Below, piece after piece: positions 1 through 6,062 of a stretch of 6,250 nt of DNA (positions are counted from its first letter, which is position 1; each line of letters begins with the position of its first letter). The notes beneath the pieces are model-generated. The model had not been told where the DNA came from. It did no database searches and saw only the letters and a program-made list of their open reading frames with translations. This DNA comes from an uncultured Selenomonadales bacterium. Its GTDB lineage: Bacteria; Bacillota; Negativicutes; Selenomonadales; Selenomonadaceae. Both the position numbers and the translations under genes were made by a program. Where the stretch lies: the NCBI GenBank assembly GCA_937877545.1, contig CALFJE010000111.1:1-6250 (forward strand), read 5' to 3'.

Positions 1-95
1 AGGCGCGAGCCGCTGCCCTCGGCGATAAGATTTTCCTGCACGTCGACGGGCAAAGTTTAAGCTACGCCGATTTTCTTAGGGCTGTCGACGGCGCG
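1..95 (+). repeat. Direct repeat, copy 1 (partner at 223-317)
   Basis: This copy aligns without gaps to 223-317. Bases 1-55 are identical, and 56-95 carry seven differences (at 56, 57, 59, 61, 65, 71 and 82). Four differences are synonymous; three give conservative changes (Ser/Thr, Asp/Glu, Ala/Val). The match stops abruptly after GTCGACGGCGCG at a codon boundary. It may extend left of the window. Confidence 0.9.
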
Positions 96-197
96 ATTCT
101 GCTGATTCATTTGCTTGCCGCGCTCAAAGACGGCTTGAGCTTGATGAGTATCGCGGGGGCGGGCGGAACGGGCGACGCCGTTTTAATCGAGGCTTAG
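1..197 (+). CDS. Chimeric 3' reading frame: acyl-CoA ligase N-terminus joined to thiolase-superfamily C-terminus (5' end outside window)
   Basis: The frame is open from the window edge (first full codon at 3) to TAG at 195-197, giving 64 visible residues. The first 31 residues nearly match residues 9-39 of the next gene, an AMP-forming ligase (GDKIFLHVDGQSL, then SYADFLRAVDGA versus TYAEFLRVVDGA). From base 96 the protein changes character: ILLIHLLAALKDG followed by the glycine-rich end GAGGTGDAVLIEA. That resembles the end of thiolases or KAS III enzymes, in which a helix after a Gly-Ala is followed closely by a GGG-type loop and a last beta strand. The Cys that thiolases usually carry just before this loop appears to be Ala (codon 153-155), so a functional thiolase is doubtful unless the family is KAS III-like. 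Thiolase-ligase gene pairs are known (Bacillus yhfS-yhfT, staphylococcal vraB-vraA), which fits the order here. It is probably a duplication by-product rather than an intact enzyme; the identity of the condensing enzyme is tentative. Confidence 0.5.
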   Translation, partial: ARAAALGDKIFLHVDGQSLSYADFLRAVDGAILLIHLLAALKDGLSLMSIAGAGGTGDAVLIEA

Positions 198-200
198 ACC

Positions 201-1367
201 ATGAACTTTTACGACTTACTCAAGGCGCGAGCCGCTGCCCTCGGCGATAAGATTTTCCTGCACGTCGACGGGCAAAGCCTGACCTATGCCGAATTTCTTA
301 GGGTTGTCGACGGCGCGGCGGAAGAGGTTGGATTTTCCCAACATGCCGCGAAATTCCTCCGAAAACAGAAATTTAATCGCTCAAACGCCTTTGAAGTCAA
401 AACAAGCGGCTCAACCTCCGCTCCGAAGACTTTAACGCGCACTTTCGACAGCTGGACGGATTTTTTCCCGATTCAGAATAAAATTTTCCAAATCGACGCC
501 TCCGCGCAGGTTTTCATGCACGGAAGCTTGGATTTCACCGGCAACTTGAATACGTTCCTTGCCGTCATGCACGCGGGCGGCTCCGTCGTCACGACCGATA
601 AATTTTCTCCGCGCCGCTGGCTTAAGCTTATCGAACGCGCCACAAATATTTATCTCGTGCCCGCCAAATTGGCTTTGCTGACCGACGGCGAGCCGATTAA
701 AAATATCCGCGCTGTTTTTACGGGGTCGCAAGTCTTGACCGCCGCTCAAAGCCGCGCCCTGCTTAAAAAGTTCCCGAACGCCGAAATTTTCCTCTACTAC
801 GGCGCGAGCGAGCTGAGTTTCGTCACGTACAAGAAAATTACCGCCGATAACGCCGCCGACGTTCAAAATCTCGGCAAGCCCTTCGACGGCGTGAAGGTTT
901 TCGTTCGCGACGGGCTGATTTACGTCGATACGCCCTTCCGCGCAGAAAATATCCCGACGCCCGCCACCGTCGGCGACAGAGGACGCATTGAACGCGGCGA
1001 ACTTATTTTCGAGGGACGTGGCGAGGACTTCATAAATCGCGGCGGCGTTAAGGTTTCGGCTTTGGCTGTCGAACAGAAAATCGCGGCGATAGCGGGCGTC
1101 GAGGCGGCTGCCGTCGTCAAAATCGCCGATAATCTTCGCGGAGACAATTTTATCGCTTACGTGGTCGGGCGCGTCGACAAAAAAACGATCCGACAAGCTT
1201 TGACGCCTGCCGAATCGCCTAAGGAAATTATTTTCGTTGACGCCCTGCCGCTCAATTCGTCGGGCAAGGTCGATAAGAAATCACTTGAACAGCTCAAGCA
1301 ACTGCTTGCCGATAAGGATAACGGTCATGCCGATAAACAGCGGGCGGACGTAAGTCGCGCCTTTTGA
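201..1367 (+). CDS. AMP-forming acyl-CoA synthetase/ligase (ANL superfamily, YhfT/VraA-like), short N-terminal subdomain
   Basis: This 388-aa protein should activate a carboxylic acid with ATP to an acyl-adenylate and pass it to CoA or a carrier thiol in the cytosol. Motifs appear in the right order. The phosphate loop TSGSTSAPK is at 68-76 and the YYGASE motif at 199-204. GDRGRI around 258-263 holds the ribose-binding Asp (D259), GRGEDFINRGG at 272-282 is the hinge region, and LNSSGKVDKK at 351-360 contains the catalytic Lys (K356). The start is ATG 201, 3 nt after the upstream TAG, with GAGG at 189-192 and an 8-nt spacer. Only about 38 residues separate the N-terminal LTYAEFL from the phosphate loop, where family members usually have over 100, so part of the N-terminal subdomain is missing. 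Activity is therefore uncertain. The C-terminal tail past residue 360 overlaps the convergent transporter gene by 87 bp. The substrate cannot be read from sequence; the upstream condensing-enzyme remnant suggests fatty or aryl acyl chains. Confidence 0.82.
   Translation: MNFYDLLKARAAALGDKIFLHVDGQSLTYAEFLRVVDGAAEEVGFSQHAAKFLRKQKFNRSNAFEVKTSGSTSAPKTLTRTFDSWTDFFPIQNKIFQIDASAQVFMHGSLDFTGNLNTFLAVMHAGGSVVTTDKFSPRRWLKLIERATNIYLVPAKLALLTDGEPIKNIRAVFTGSQVLTAAQSRALLKKFPNAEIFLYYGASELSFVTYKKITADNAADVQNLGKPFDGVKVFVRDGLIYVDTPFRAENIPTPATVGDRGRIERGELIFEGRGEDFINRGGVKVSALAVEQKIAAIAGVEAAAVVKIADNLRGDNFIAYVVGRVDKKTIRQALTPAESPKEIIFVDALPLNSSGKVDKKSLEQLKQLLADKDNGHADKQRADVSRAF
223..317 (+). repeat. Direct repeat, copy 2 (partner at 1-95)
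   Basis: This copy encodes residues 9-39 of the ligase. It lies exactly 222 bp (74 codons) after copy 1, so both are read in the same frame. After base 317 the two copies diverge completely: copy 1 continues into the condensing-enzyme end, copy 2 into the ligase. The repeat unit would be the 3' end of the condensing enzyme plus the 5' end of the ligase. Confidence 0.9.
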
Positions 1368-2036
1368 AATCGCCATCTTCGCGCCGAAATGTGCGCCGAT
1401 AATCATGCCGACGCCCATTGGCAACGCGTAAGCGAAATTGACAAGCCCCAAGCCCGCAAAGATAATCGCGGCGGCGAGGTTGCTTGCGAAATTGGCGGCG
1501 CGGGCATTGGCGGCGGCTCCGAGGAAACCGTAGCCCATGGTCAGATACAGGAACAACATAAACGACCCCGTGCCCGGTCCGAAAAAGCCGTCGTAGAAAC
1601 CGAGCGCGAAGATTAAAATCACGCCGAGCAAATAATTTTTATGGGAGACGCGGACAACCGTATTCGCGCCCCAATTTTTTTTTGCCACGGAGTAAATCGC
1701 GATAACAATCAGCATGACGACGACCAGCGGGCGTAAAAAATCGGGCGGGATTTGTCGGACGGTCAGCACGCCGAAAATCGAGCCGATAAACGCCAACGGG
1801 AACATCACGCGCAGAATTTTCCTGTCGAGCGTGCCCGAACGCAAATAGGTCAGGAAACCCGCGCAGGCTCCCATGCACGAGGCGATTTTGTTGGTGCCCA
1901 AGACGTTCAGCATTGGCAAGCCCGCCCACATGAGCGTTGGGACGGAAATTAAGCCGCCGCCGCCCACCACCGAATCGATAAACGCCGCGACGAAGCCCAT
2001 CCCCGCCATTATCGCCATAATCGTTACGTCAAGCAT
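1281..2036 (-). CDS. TauE/SafE (TSUP, former DUF81) family membrane permease, YfcA-like
   Basis: This 251-aa protein is very hydrophobic, with about seven to eight predicted membrane segments. It probably moves a sulfur-containing or organic anion (sulfite, sulfoacetate and similar are known substrates in the family) across the cytoplasmic membrane. The family's two-fold internal repeat is visible. The first half has AAFIDSVVGGGGLISVPTL at 17-35 and GTNK at 47-50. The second has GFYDGFFGPGTGSF at 146-159, followed by an Asn/Ala-rich stretch ending NFASN at 182-186. Length is typical of the family. The chosen ATG (2036-2034) overlaps the stop of the upstream Hsp70 gene by 8 nt (ATGCTTGA), and a GGAG at 2046-2049 sits 9 nt before it, which suggests translational coupling. 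Other Met codons at residues 7, 10 and 13 would cut into the first membrane segment. The 3' end overlaps the convergent ligase gene. The family call is firm; the substrate is unknown. Confidence 0.92.
   Translation of the reverse strand: MLDVTIMAIMAGMGFVAAFIDSVVGGGGLISVPTLMWAGLPMLNVLGTNKIASCMGACAGFLTYLRSGTLDRKILRVMFPLAFIGSIFGVLTVRQIPPDFLRPLVVVMLIVIAIYSVAKKNWGANTVVRVSHKNYLLGVILIFALGFYDGFFGPGTGSFMLFLYLTMGYGFLGAAANARAANFASNLAAAIIFAGLGLVNFAYALPMGVGMIIGAHFGAKMAISKGATYVRPLFIGMTVILIGKQLLELFK
2029..2036 (-). promoter_or_regulatory. Stop/start overlap ATGCTTGA coupling Hsp70 and permease translation
   Basis: The permease ATG (2036-2034) and the Hsp70 TGA (2031-2029) lie within eight bases in different frames. 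The likely ribosome binding site GGAG (2046-2049) is inside the Hsp70 coding end. This arrangement usually favours re-initiation by ribosomes finishing the upstream gene. Confidence 0.75.
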
Positions 2037-4959
2037 CTCCGGTGGCTCCGCCCGCCCATTTCATGAGCAAAGACTCTTCCTCCTCGGCAGTCAGCTCGCC
2101 GCCGCGAATCATCTTTTGAGCAACCGCTTGCGCCTTGGCGAACATCTCAACAAAATTCTCGTCGTAAATTTTATTGAGGTCGTCAAAAAGCTTATCCACG
2201 TTCTCAAAAGACTTGGGCGACAGGTCGTTGAAGGCGCGACGATCGCAAATCAAGCCGACAGCCAAAAGACAGACGCTAACCTCCACATGCGTCAAGTTGT
2301 GCGAACGAATGACTTTGCAAAGGTCAAGGACAACTTGCTCGCGGCGGACGGTCGAAACAGTCGGACGCCCGTCAAGCTTGAACGCCACGCCCAAAGCGTG
2401 CGCCGAAATTTGAATGCCGGAATTTGGTGCGCCCGTCAAAACTTTTGCGCAGTCCTTTTTAAATTCGCCGTATATCCAACCGATTTCGGTTTTGGTTATG
2501 GCGTGCGTGTAGAGGTTCGCCATGCGAAATTTATCGTTGTTGTGCAGGTTGACGAGCAGAGCAATATCGTTTTCGTTGCCGCACATGGACAGCGTATAAA
2601 TCGCTTGAATCTTGGTGTTCATCCTCAAGCCTTGCGGTCTGCCGAGATTTATGCCGGGGTTGTAAATATCTTCGTCGAGCTGATAGAGGCATAACTTCGC
2701 AAGGCGTCTTTTTTGTTGAACAGTCCAATCCGCTCCGATTTTGCGGGCAATAATGACGCAACGGAGCTTAAAAGATTCTTCGTGCGAATCTTTCACGTCG
2801 TCAAAGAGTTTAAGGAGCGGTTCGGCAAATTCCTTGTGGTTACGCGCCCCGATAATCAAATTGACGCTGTGCCGAAGAGTGGCGGAATAGCGAACGGTGG
2901 CGTCTTTGTTGCCGGCTCGAAAAGCCCTGTCAATGTCTCTGCAGAGGGAGCGAACGGTATCGATTTGCTTGGTGTCGACGTAGCCGCCGACTTTTGGAAT
3001 CATCCTGCTGGGCGAACCGCCGCTCGTGCCCTTGTCGATTGAAAGCGTCACGTTGCCGCGATCCATTATGCTAAGCCCGCGTTCGTCGCGGCAAGTGGCG
3101 GCGTCCATGCGGATAATCTTGTCCTCGTTCATAAAAATGCTGAACGTGACGAAAACATCATTTATCGTGCGCGAATAGCGTTCGGGGAATTCGATATTGC
3201 CCTTGGCGATGATTCGATAGTTGCCGTCGACCTCGGCGCGGGCAATGGGCACGCTGATAACATTTCTGCCGGGCGGCAACTTAAAGCCGGTAAATCTCTT
3301 TGAAGTGTAAGGCAACTCCTTGCCGGCGGGGATAATCTCCTCGCAATTTCCGCCGAACGTGACCAGATACAGACTTTCGTTGAGGATATTCCTGCCGAAA
3401 ACGACGCCGATTGAAGGTTCGGCTTTGCTGACGCCTTTGGTAACGGGGAAATGCTTACGGGGTTGCTGAGCGTAACTTGGGCGCGAAAAATTCTGTTCGA
3501 GGGTTTGAGCGGAAGTTTCTTCGGGCAATTCGTTGCTTACTTCGTCGGCAAGTTGCTTATCGTATTTGTGGAGGAAATAGTGATAGACGGCGGCACCGCG
3601 AGCAACAGCCTGGTCGGGGTCGAGCGCGACGATTGGCTCAAAGCCGAAGAACTCCTTAAGACGATTGATAACCATGTAAAAGCGCGACATGCCTCCGTTC
3701 ATGATAACGGCGTCGACTTTTACATTATCGGTCGCGAATTTCTTTGCGGCTTCGTTGAGCACGTAGAGAATCGGATAGATGATATTTTTCTGCTTGCCGT
3801 ATTTGGCGGCGACGGCGGCAAGATTTTTGTAGTCGTCAAATTTAAGCTCCTCGCCCATGAAGACGCGCCAAATATTTTCCAAATCGGCGGCGGTAAAGCT
3901 GTCGCTGTAAGCGTAGCCTGTGGTGCCTATTGTGCCGCCGACGGGATAATCTTCCTCCTCCTCGTCGTCGGCGTCGCCCCAACCCGAATCGTAACTGACG
4001 AACACATTGCTTTTGCGTGCGCTGACTTCCAACTTAAGATTTTCGGCGTAGTTTATAAGTTGGCTCATGACGCCCGATTGTTCCTGGCGAATCTTGCGGA
4101 CAATATCGGCGTGCGCGGAATACTGATTCAAATAGTGTTCAAACATTGTCTGCGCCAAACACAAATCGAAATCGTCGCCGCCCAAAAGCGTATATCTGTT
4201 GGTGGCAATGTCCTGCACGTTCAAAATTTCGGGAGCGTCTTCGCGGCGGGAAATTTCATGCAAAGTAATATCGAGCGTCCCGCCGCCCAAATCGAAGACC
4301 ATAACGTTTTTCTTCGAGCTTAAATCCAAAATCTGACTGGGAATTTCGCCGTTGCGCACCTGATTGATAAAGTCGTAGATGACGGCACGCGGCTCCGACA
4401 ACAGGATTTGGCGCGGCGAACCGTCCGCTTTGCGAATTTTTATTCCGGCAAGTTCCGCCGCCTGCAACGTTGCTTGCCGCATTATGAAATCGAAATTCGC
4501 GGGCACCGTGATAACCGCGTCGTTAATTTTGTCCAGACGATAAATTTTCGCCGCGTTGCGCAACATGTGTTCCAAAATCCGAGCCGAAACCTGCGCGGGC
4601 GTCTTGTCGGGGATATTGGACGACAGTCCCTCGACAAGGGCGTTACCCATTTGGCTCTTTATGGACTTGGCAACAAGATGAGGACGCAAGGAATATCTGC
4701 TTTTGGCGAAATCGCCGACTATGGGCTGATAATTTTGCTCCTCGTTGTAGTAGACGCAACTGGGCAGAATATCAAGCTTCCTTAGCGTGAACTGAGCACC
4801 TTGCCCCGCGTTGTACATGTCAACGGCGCGGTCAAGCGCGACGACTTTGCTGACAATATCGCCGTTCAGCTTAAGATTTATCGTCGCCAAAACGGAATTG
4901 GTGGTACCGAGGTCAATGCCGACGCACAAATCGTTGTGCTCTTCTCCGTTAATCAACAC
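2029..4959 (-). CDS. Divergent Hsp70 (DnaK-like) chaperone with long helical C-terminal extension
   Basis: This 976-aa cytosolic protein has a full actin-like ATPase domain. Phosphate-1 loop GIDLGTTNS is at 14-22, a candidate catalytic Lys in SIKSQMG near 101, and DAVITVPANFDFIMRQAT at 147-164. SEPRAVIYDF is at 188-197, phosphate-2 VFDLGGGTLDI at 221-231, GGDDFD at 260-265, the adenosine motif VIMNGGMSR at 418-426 and DPDQAVARGAAVY at 447-459. An acidic insert lies at about 329-337. After 460 comes a polar stretch without the usual hydrophobic linker. A beta-rich region resembling the substrate-binding domain follows (about 515-645), then about 310 residues of mainly helical sequence that may form HEAT-like repeats. 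Ordinary DnaK is near 610-640 aa, so this is not the housekeeping copy. The start is GTG 4959-4957, chosen because AGGAGG (4969-4974) lies 9 nt upstream. The gene follows the GrpE-like gene by 15 nt, pointing to a functional pair. A relation to DnaK-related proteins with a DUF3731-type tail is possible but untested. Confidence 0.9.
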   Translation of the reverse strand: MLINGEEHNDLCVGIDLGTTNSVLATINLKLNGDIVSKVVALDRAVDMYNAGQGAQFTLRKLDILPSCVYYNEEQNYQPIVGDFAKSRYSLRPHLVAKSIKSQMGNALVEGLSSNIPDKTPAQVSARILEHMLRNAAKIYRLDKINDAVITVPANFDFIMRQATLQAAELAGIKIRKADGSPRQILLSEPRAVIYDFINQVRNGEIPSQILDLSSKKNVMVFDLGGGTLDITLHEISRREDAPEILNVQDIATNRYTLLGGDDFDLCLAQTMFEHYLNQYSAHADIVRKIRQEQSGVMSQLINYAENLKLEVSARKSNVFVSYDSGWGDADDEEEEDYPVGGTIGTTGYAYSDSFTAADLENIWRVFMGEELKFDDYKNLAAVAAKYGKQKNIIYPILYVLNEAAKKFATDNVKVDAVIMNGGMSRFYMVINRLKEFFGFEPIVALDPDQAVARGAAVYHYFLHKYDKQLADEVSNELPEETSAQTLEQNFSRPSYAQQPRKHFPVTKGVSKAEPSIGVVFGRNILNESLYLVTFGGNCEEIIPAGKELPYTSKRFTGFKLPPGRNVISVPIARAEVDGNYRIIAKGNIEFPERYSRTINDVFVTFSIFMNEDKIIRMDAATCRDERGLSIMDRGNVTLSIDKGTSGGSPSRMIPKVGGYVDTKQIDTVRSLCRDIDRAFRAGNKDATVRYSATLRHSVNLIIGARNHKEFAEPLLKLFDDVKDSHEESFKLRCVIIARKIGADWTVQQKRRLAKLCLYQLDEDIYNPGINLGRPQGLRMNTKIQAIYTLSMCGNENDIALLVNLHNNDKFRMANLYTHAITKTEIGWIYGEFKKDCAKVLTGAPNSGIQISAHALGVAFKLDGRPTVSTVRREQVVLDLCKVIRSHNLTHVEVSVCLLAVGLICDRRAFNDLSPKSFENVDKLFDDLNKIYDENFVEMFAKAQAVAQKMIRGGELTAEEEESLLMKWAGGATGDA

Positions 4960-4968
4960 AAAGAATCT

Positions 4969-4974
4969 CCTCCT
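4969..4974 (-). promoter_or_regulatory. Shine-Dalgarno site AGGAGG deciding the GTG start of the Hsp70 gene
   Basis: Read on the minus strand, the sequence is TAAAGGAGGAGATTCTTT then GTG. The TAA is the stop of the GrpE-like gene and abuts the ribosome binding site. The 9-nt spacer to GTG 4959 matches the spacing seen for the gene upstream, and no ATG lies nearby in frame. Confidence 0.85.
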
Positions 4975-6045
4975 TTATTCGCCGACGACCTCTTTAAGTC
5001 GCGGGCGGGCAATTTGAACTTCTTTATTCTTATAAACCCAGCCGGGCGACAAGACTTTTACGCGTTTGACATCGGAGGCGTCTTTGAAGGGCGAACCCTC
5101 ATAATCGCAAGACTCCGCTTCGTCGAGGCGCATGTCTTTAACCAAGCCGGGTTTGAGAATCGGATTTATTTCGTTATCGCGGATGAATTGTTCCAGCCGC
5201 TGAATCAAAATGAGCAGACCGCCGATTTCGGGCGGGAGCTGAATATTTTTCTTGCGGAGCTGACGGACGCCGGCTCTGACGTTCAAAACCTCGTCGAGGA
5301 TACAGCCGTACTTTTCCGAGTTGAGTTGCGAAAAAAATTCCACCAAGTCGTTTTGATGACTTTCCTTGATTCGGTCGTCGAATTCGTCCTGCAAATCCCT
5401 GAGGAGCATATCGGAGCGGTTAAGCATGTTTTCAAGCAGCTCAATCTTTTCCTGTTGCGAATCCTTTTTTTCGCCGCGAGCGGTGCCCTTGCTTTTGTTG
5501 GAGCAAATATTTTTCAACAAGTCGCTGATGTCGTAGAGGAAATGCTTCATGTAGATGTTGCCGAATTTTTCCAGGGATTTGGCGTCGTTTGCGCCGTCAA
5601 GTTCGGGGTGTCTGGCGTAGAGCATGAGGCAAAGGATGCGCTCGTTGATTCTGCCGTGGTTGTCGATTTGGAACGCCTCCTTGCGAGCCGCCATATACTT
5701 ATCGTAGTCGGCGACGTTGCGCGTGTTGAGCACCTTGACGAAAGCATCCGCGACCTTTTTGGACGCCTCGAACAGCGAATTGCGCTTCTGTTGCATGGAA
5801 CAGCGATTGCTCCTGAAAATCTTGATGATATTTTCGCCGACGAGGTTGTAGCCGTAGCGATTATTAAGCTCCTCAGCGTAGCGGCGCGGAATGCGGTTCC
5901 AATCCTCGCACATGATTTTGAACAGGCGATTTTCGCAAATATATTCGGAGTTGGCGGAGTCGGACAGATTTTTGGATTTGCGCTCGGCACACTTGTGCAC
6001 GTCCTCGACGAATTTTTTAATCACGGGGTCTTTAAGGTTAAGCAT
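4975..6045 (-). CDS. GrpE-like protein with unrecognised N-terminal domain (putative exchange factor for the adjacent Hsp70)
   Basis: This protein has 356 aa and is soluble, with no signal peptide or membrane segment. I do not recognise residues 1-190, which are mostly helical, rich in Lys/Arg/Asn and contain several Cys (19, 37, 46, 82, 139, 181). A charged linker (about 184-198) leads into a likely coiled coil (196-232, with LLENMLNRSDMLLRDLQDEF). A helical stretch follows (about 234-290) and then a small C-terminal region, 293-353. The last two parts resemble GrpE. In GrpE, a long helical dimer stem and four-helix bundle precede a beta head that ends in a hydrophobic GY-type motif and an Arg-Pro-containing strand. 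Here these would be SPGWVYKNKEV at 333-343 and ARPRLKEV at 346-353. Housekeeping GrpE is only about 180-210 aa. Immediate linkage to an Hsp70 gene (15 nt) supports the role of nucleotide exchange factor. ATG 6045 has a perfect AAGGAGG 9 nt upstream. The GrpE relation is inferred from pattern alone. Confidence 0.68.
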   Translation of the reverse strand: MLNLKDPVIKKFVEDVHKCAERKSKNLSDSANSEYICENRLFKIMCEDWNRIPRRYAEELNNRYGYNLVGENIIKIFRSNRCSMQQKRNSLFEASKKVADAFVKVLNTRNVADYDKYMAARKEAFQIDNHGRINERILCLMLYARHPELDGANDAKSLEKFGNIYMKHFLYDISDLLKNICSNKSKGTARGEKKDSQQEKIELLENMLNRSDMLLRDLQDEFDDRIKESHQNDLVEFFSQLNSEKYGCILDEVLNVRAGVRQLRKKNIQLPPEIGGLLILIQRLEQFIRDNEINPILKPGLVKDMRLDEAESCDYEGSPFKDASDVKRVKVLSPGWVYKNKEVQIARPRLKEVVGE

Positions 6046-6054
6046 GGGACGAAT

Positions 6055-6061
6055 CCTCCTT
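6055..6061 (-). promoter_or_regulatory. Perfect Shine-Dalgarno site AAGGAGG for the GrpE-like gene
   Basis: On the minus strand AAGGAGG is followed by nine bases (ATTCGTCCC) and then ATG 6045-6043. It lies almost wholly in the 17-nt gap after the upstream gene's stop. It fixes the start of the GrpE-like protein and suggests efficient translation. Confidence 0.88.
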
Positions 6062-6062
6062 A

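Noticed and set aside
1..317. Repeat as part of an insertion sequence or CRISPR-like array
   Set aside because: There are only two copies, no terminal inverted repeats, no transposase, and both copies are coding sequence of a ligase N-terminus.
432..1196. A 254-codon open frame on the - strand
   Set aside because: It is antisense to the ligase, which has phosphate loop, Tyr-Gly-Ala-Ser-Glu and catalytic Lys motifs in order. No family features appear in the shadow.
1340..1420. Possible bidirectional terminator between the convergent ligase and permease genes
   Set aside because: The genes overlap, and I see no convincing GC-rich inverted repeat with a T-run here.
1873..2694. A 273-codon open frame on the + strand
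   Set aside because: It lies opposite the Hsp70 3' end and permease 5' end, both with clear family motifs. Its protein has no recognisable domain and is explained by few stops antisense to this codon usage.
3451..4323. A 290-codon open frame on the + strand
   Set aside because: It is fully antisense to the Hsp70 ATPase domain, whose motifs are unmistakable. The hydrophobic stretches are the complement of Glu/Asp/Lys codons, not a membrane protein.
4960..4976. Possible separate promoter for the Hsp70 gene
   Set aside because: The gap is 15 nt and filled by the ribosome binding site. No CIRCE-type inverted repeat (TTAGCACTC-like) is visible anywhere near it.
5547..5990. A 147-codon frame on the - strand inside the GrpE-like gene
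   Set aside because: It is another frame of the same strand, rich in Ser/Thr/Arg/Ala with no domain. The larger frame has the perfect ribosome binding site.
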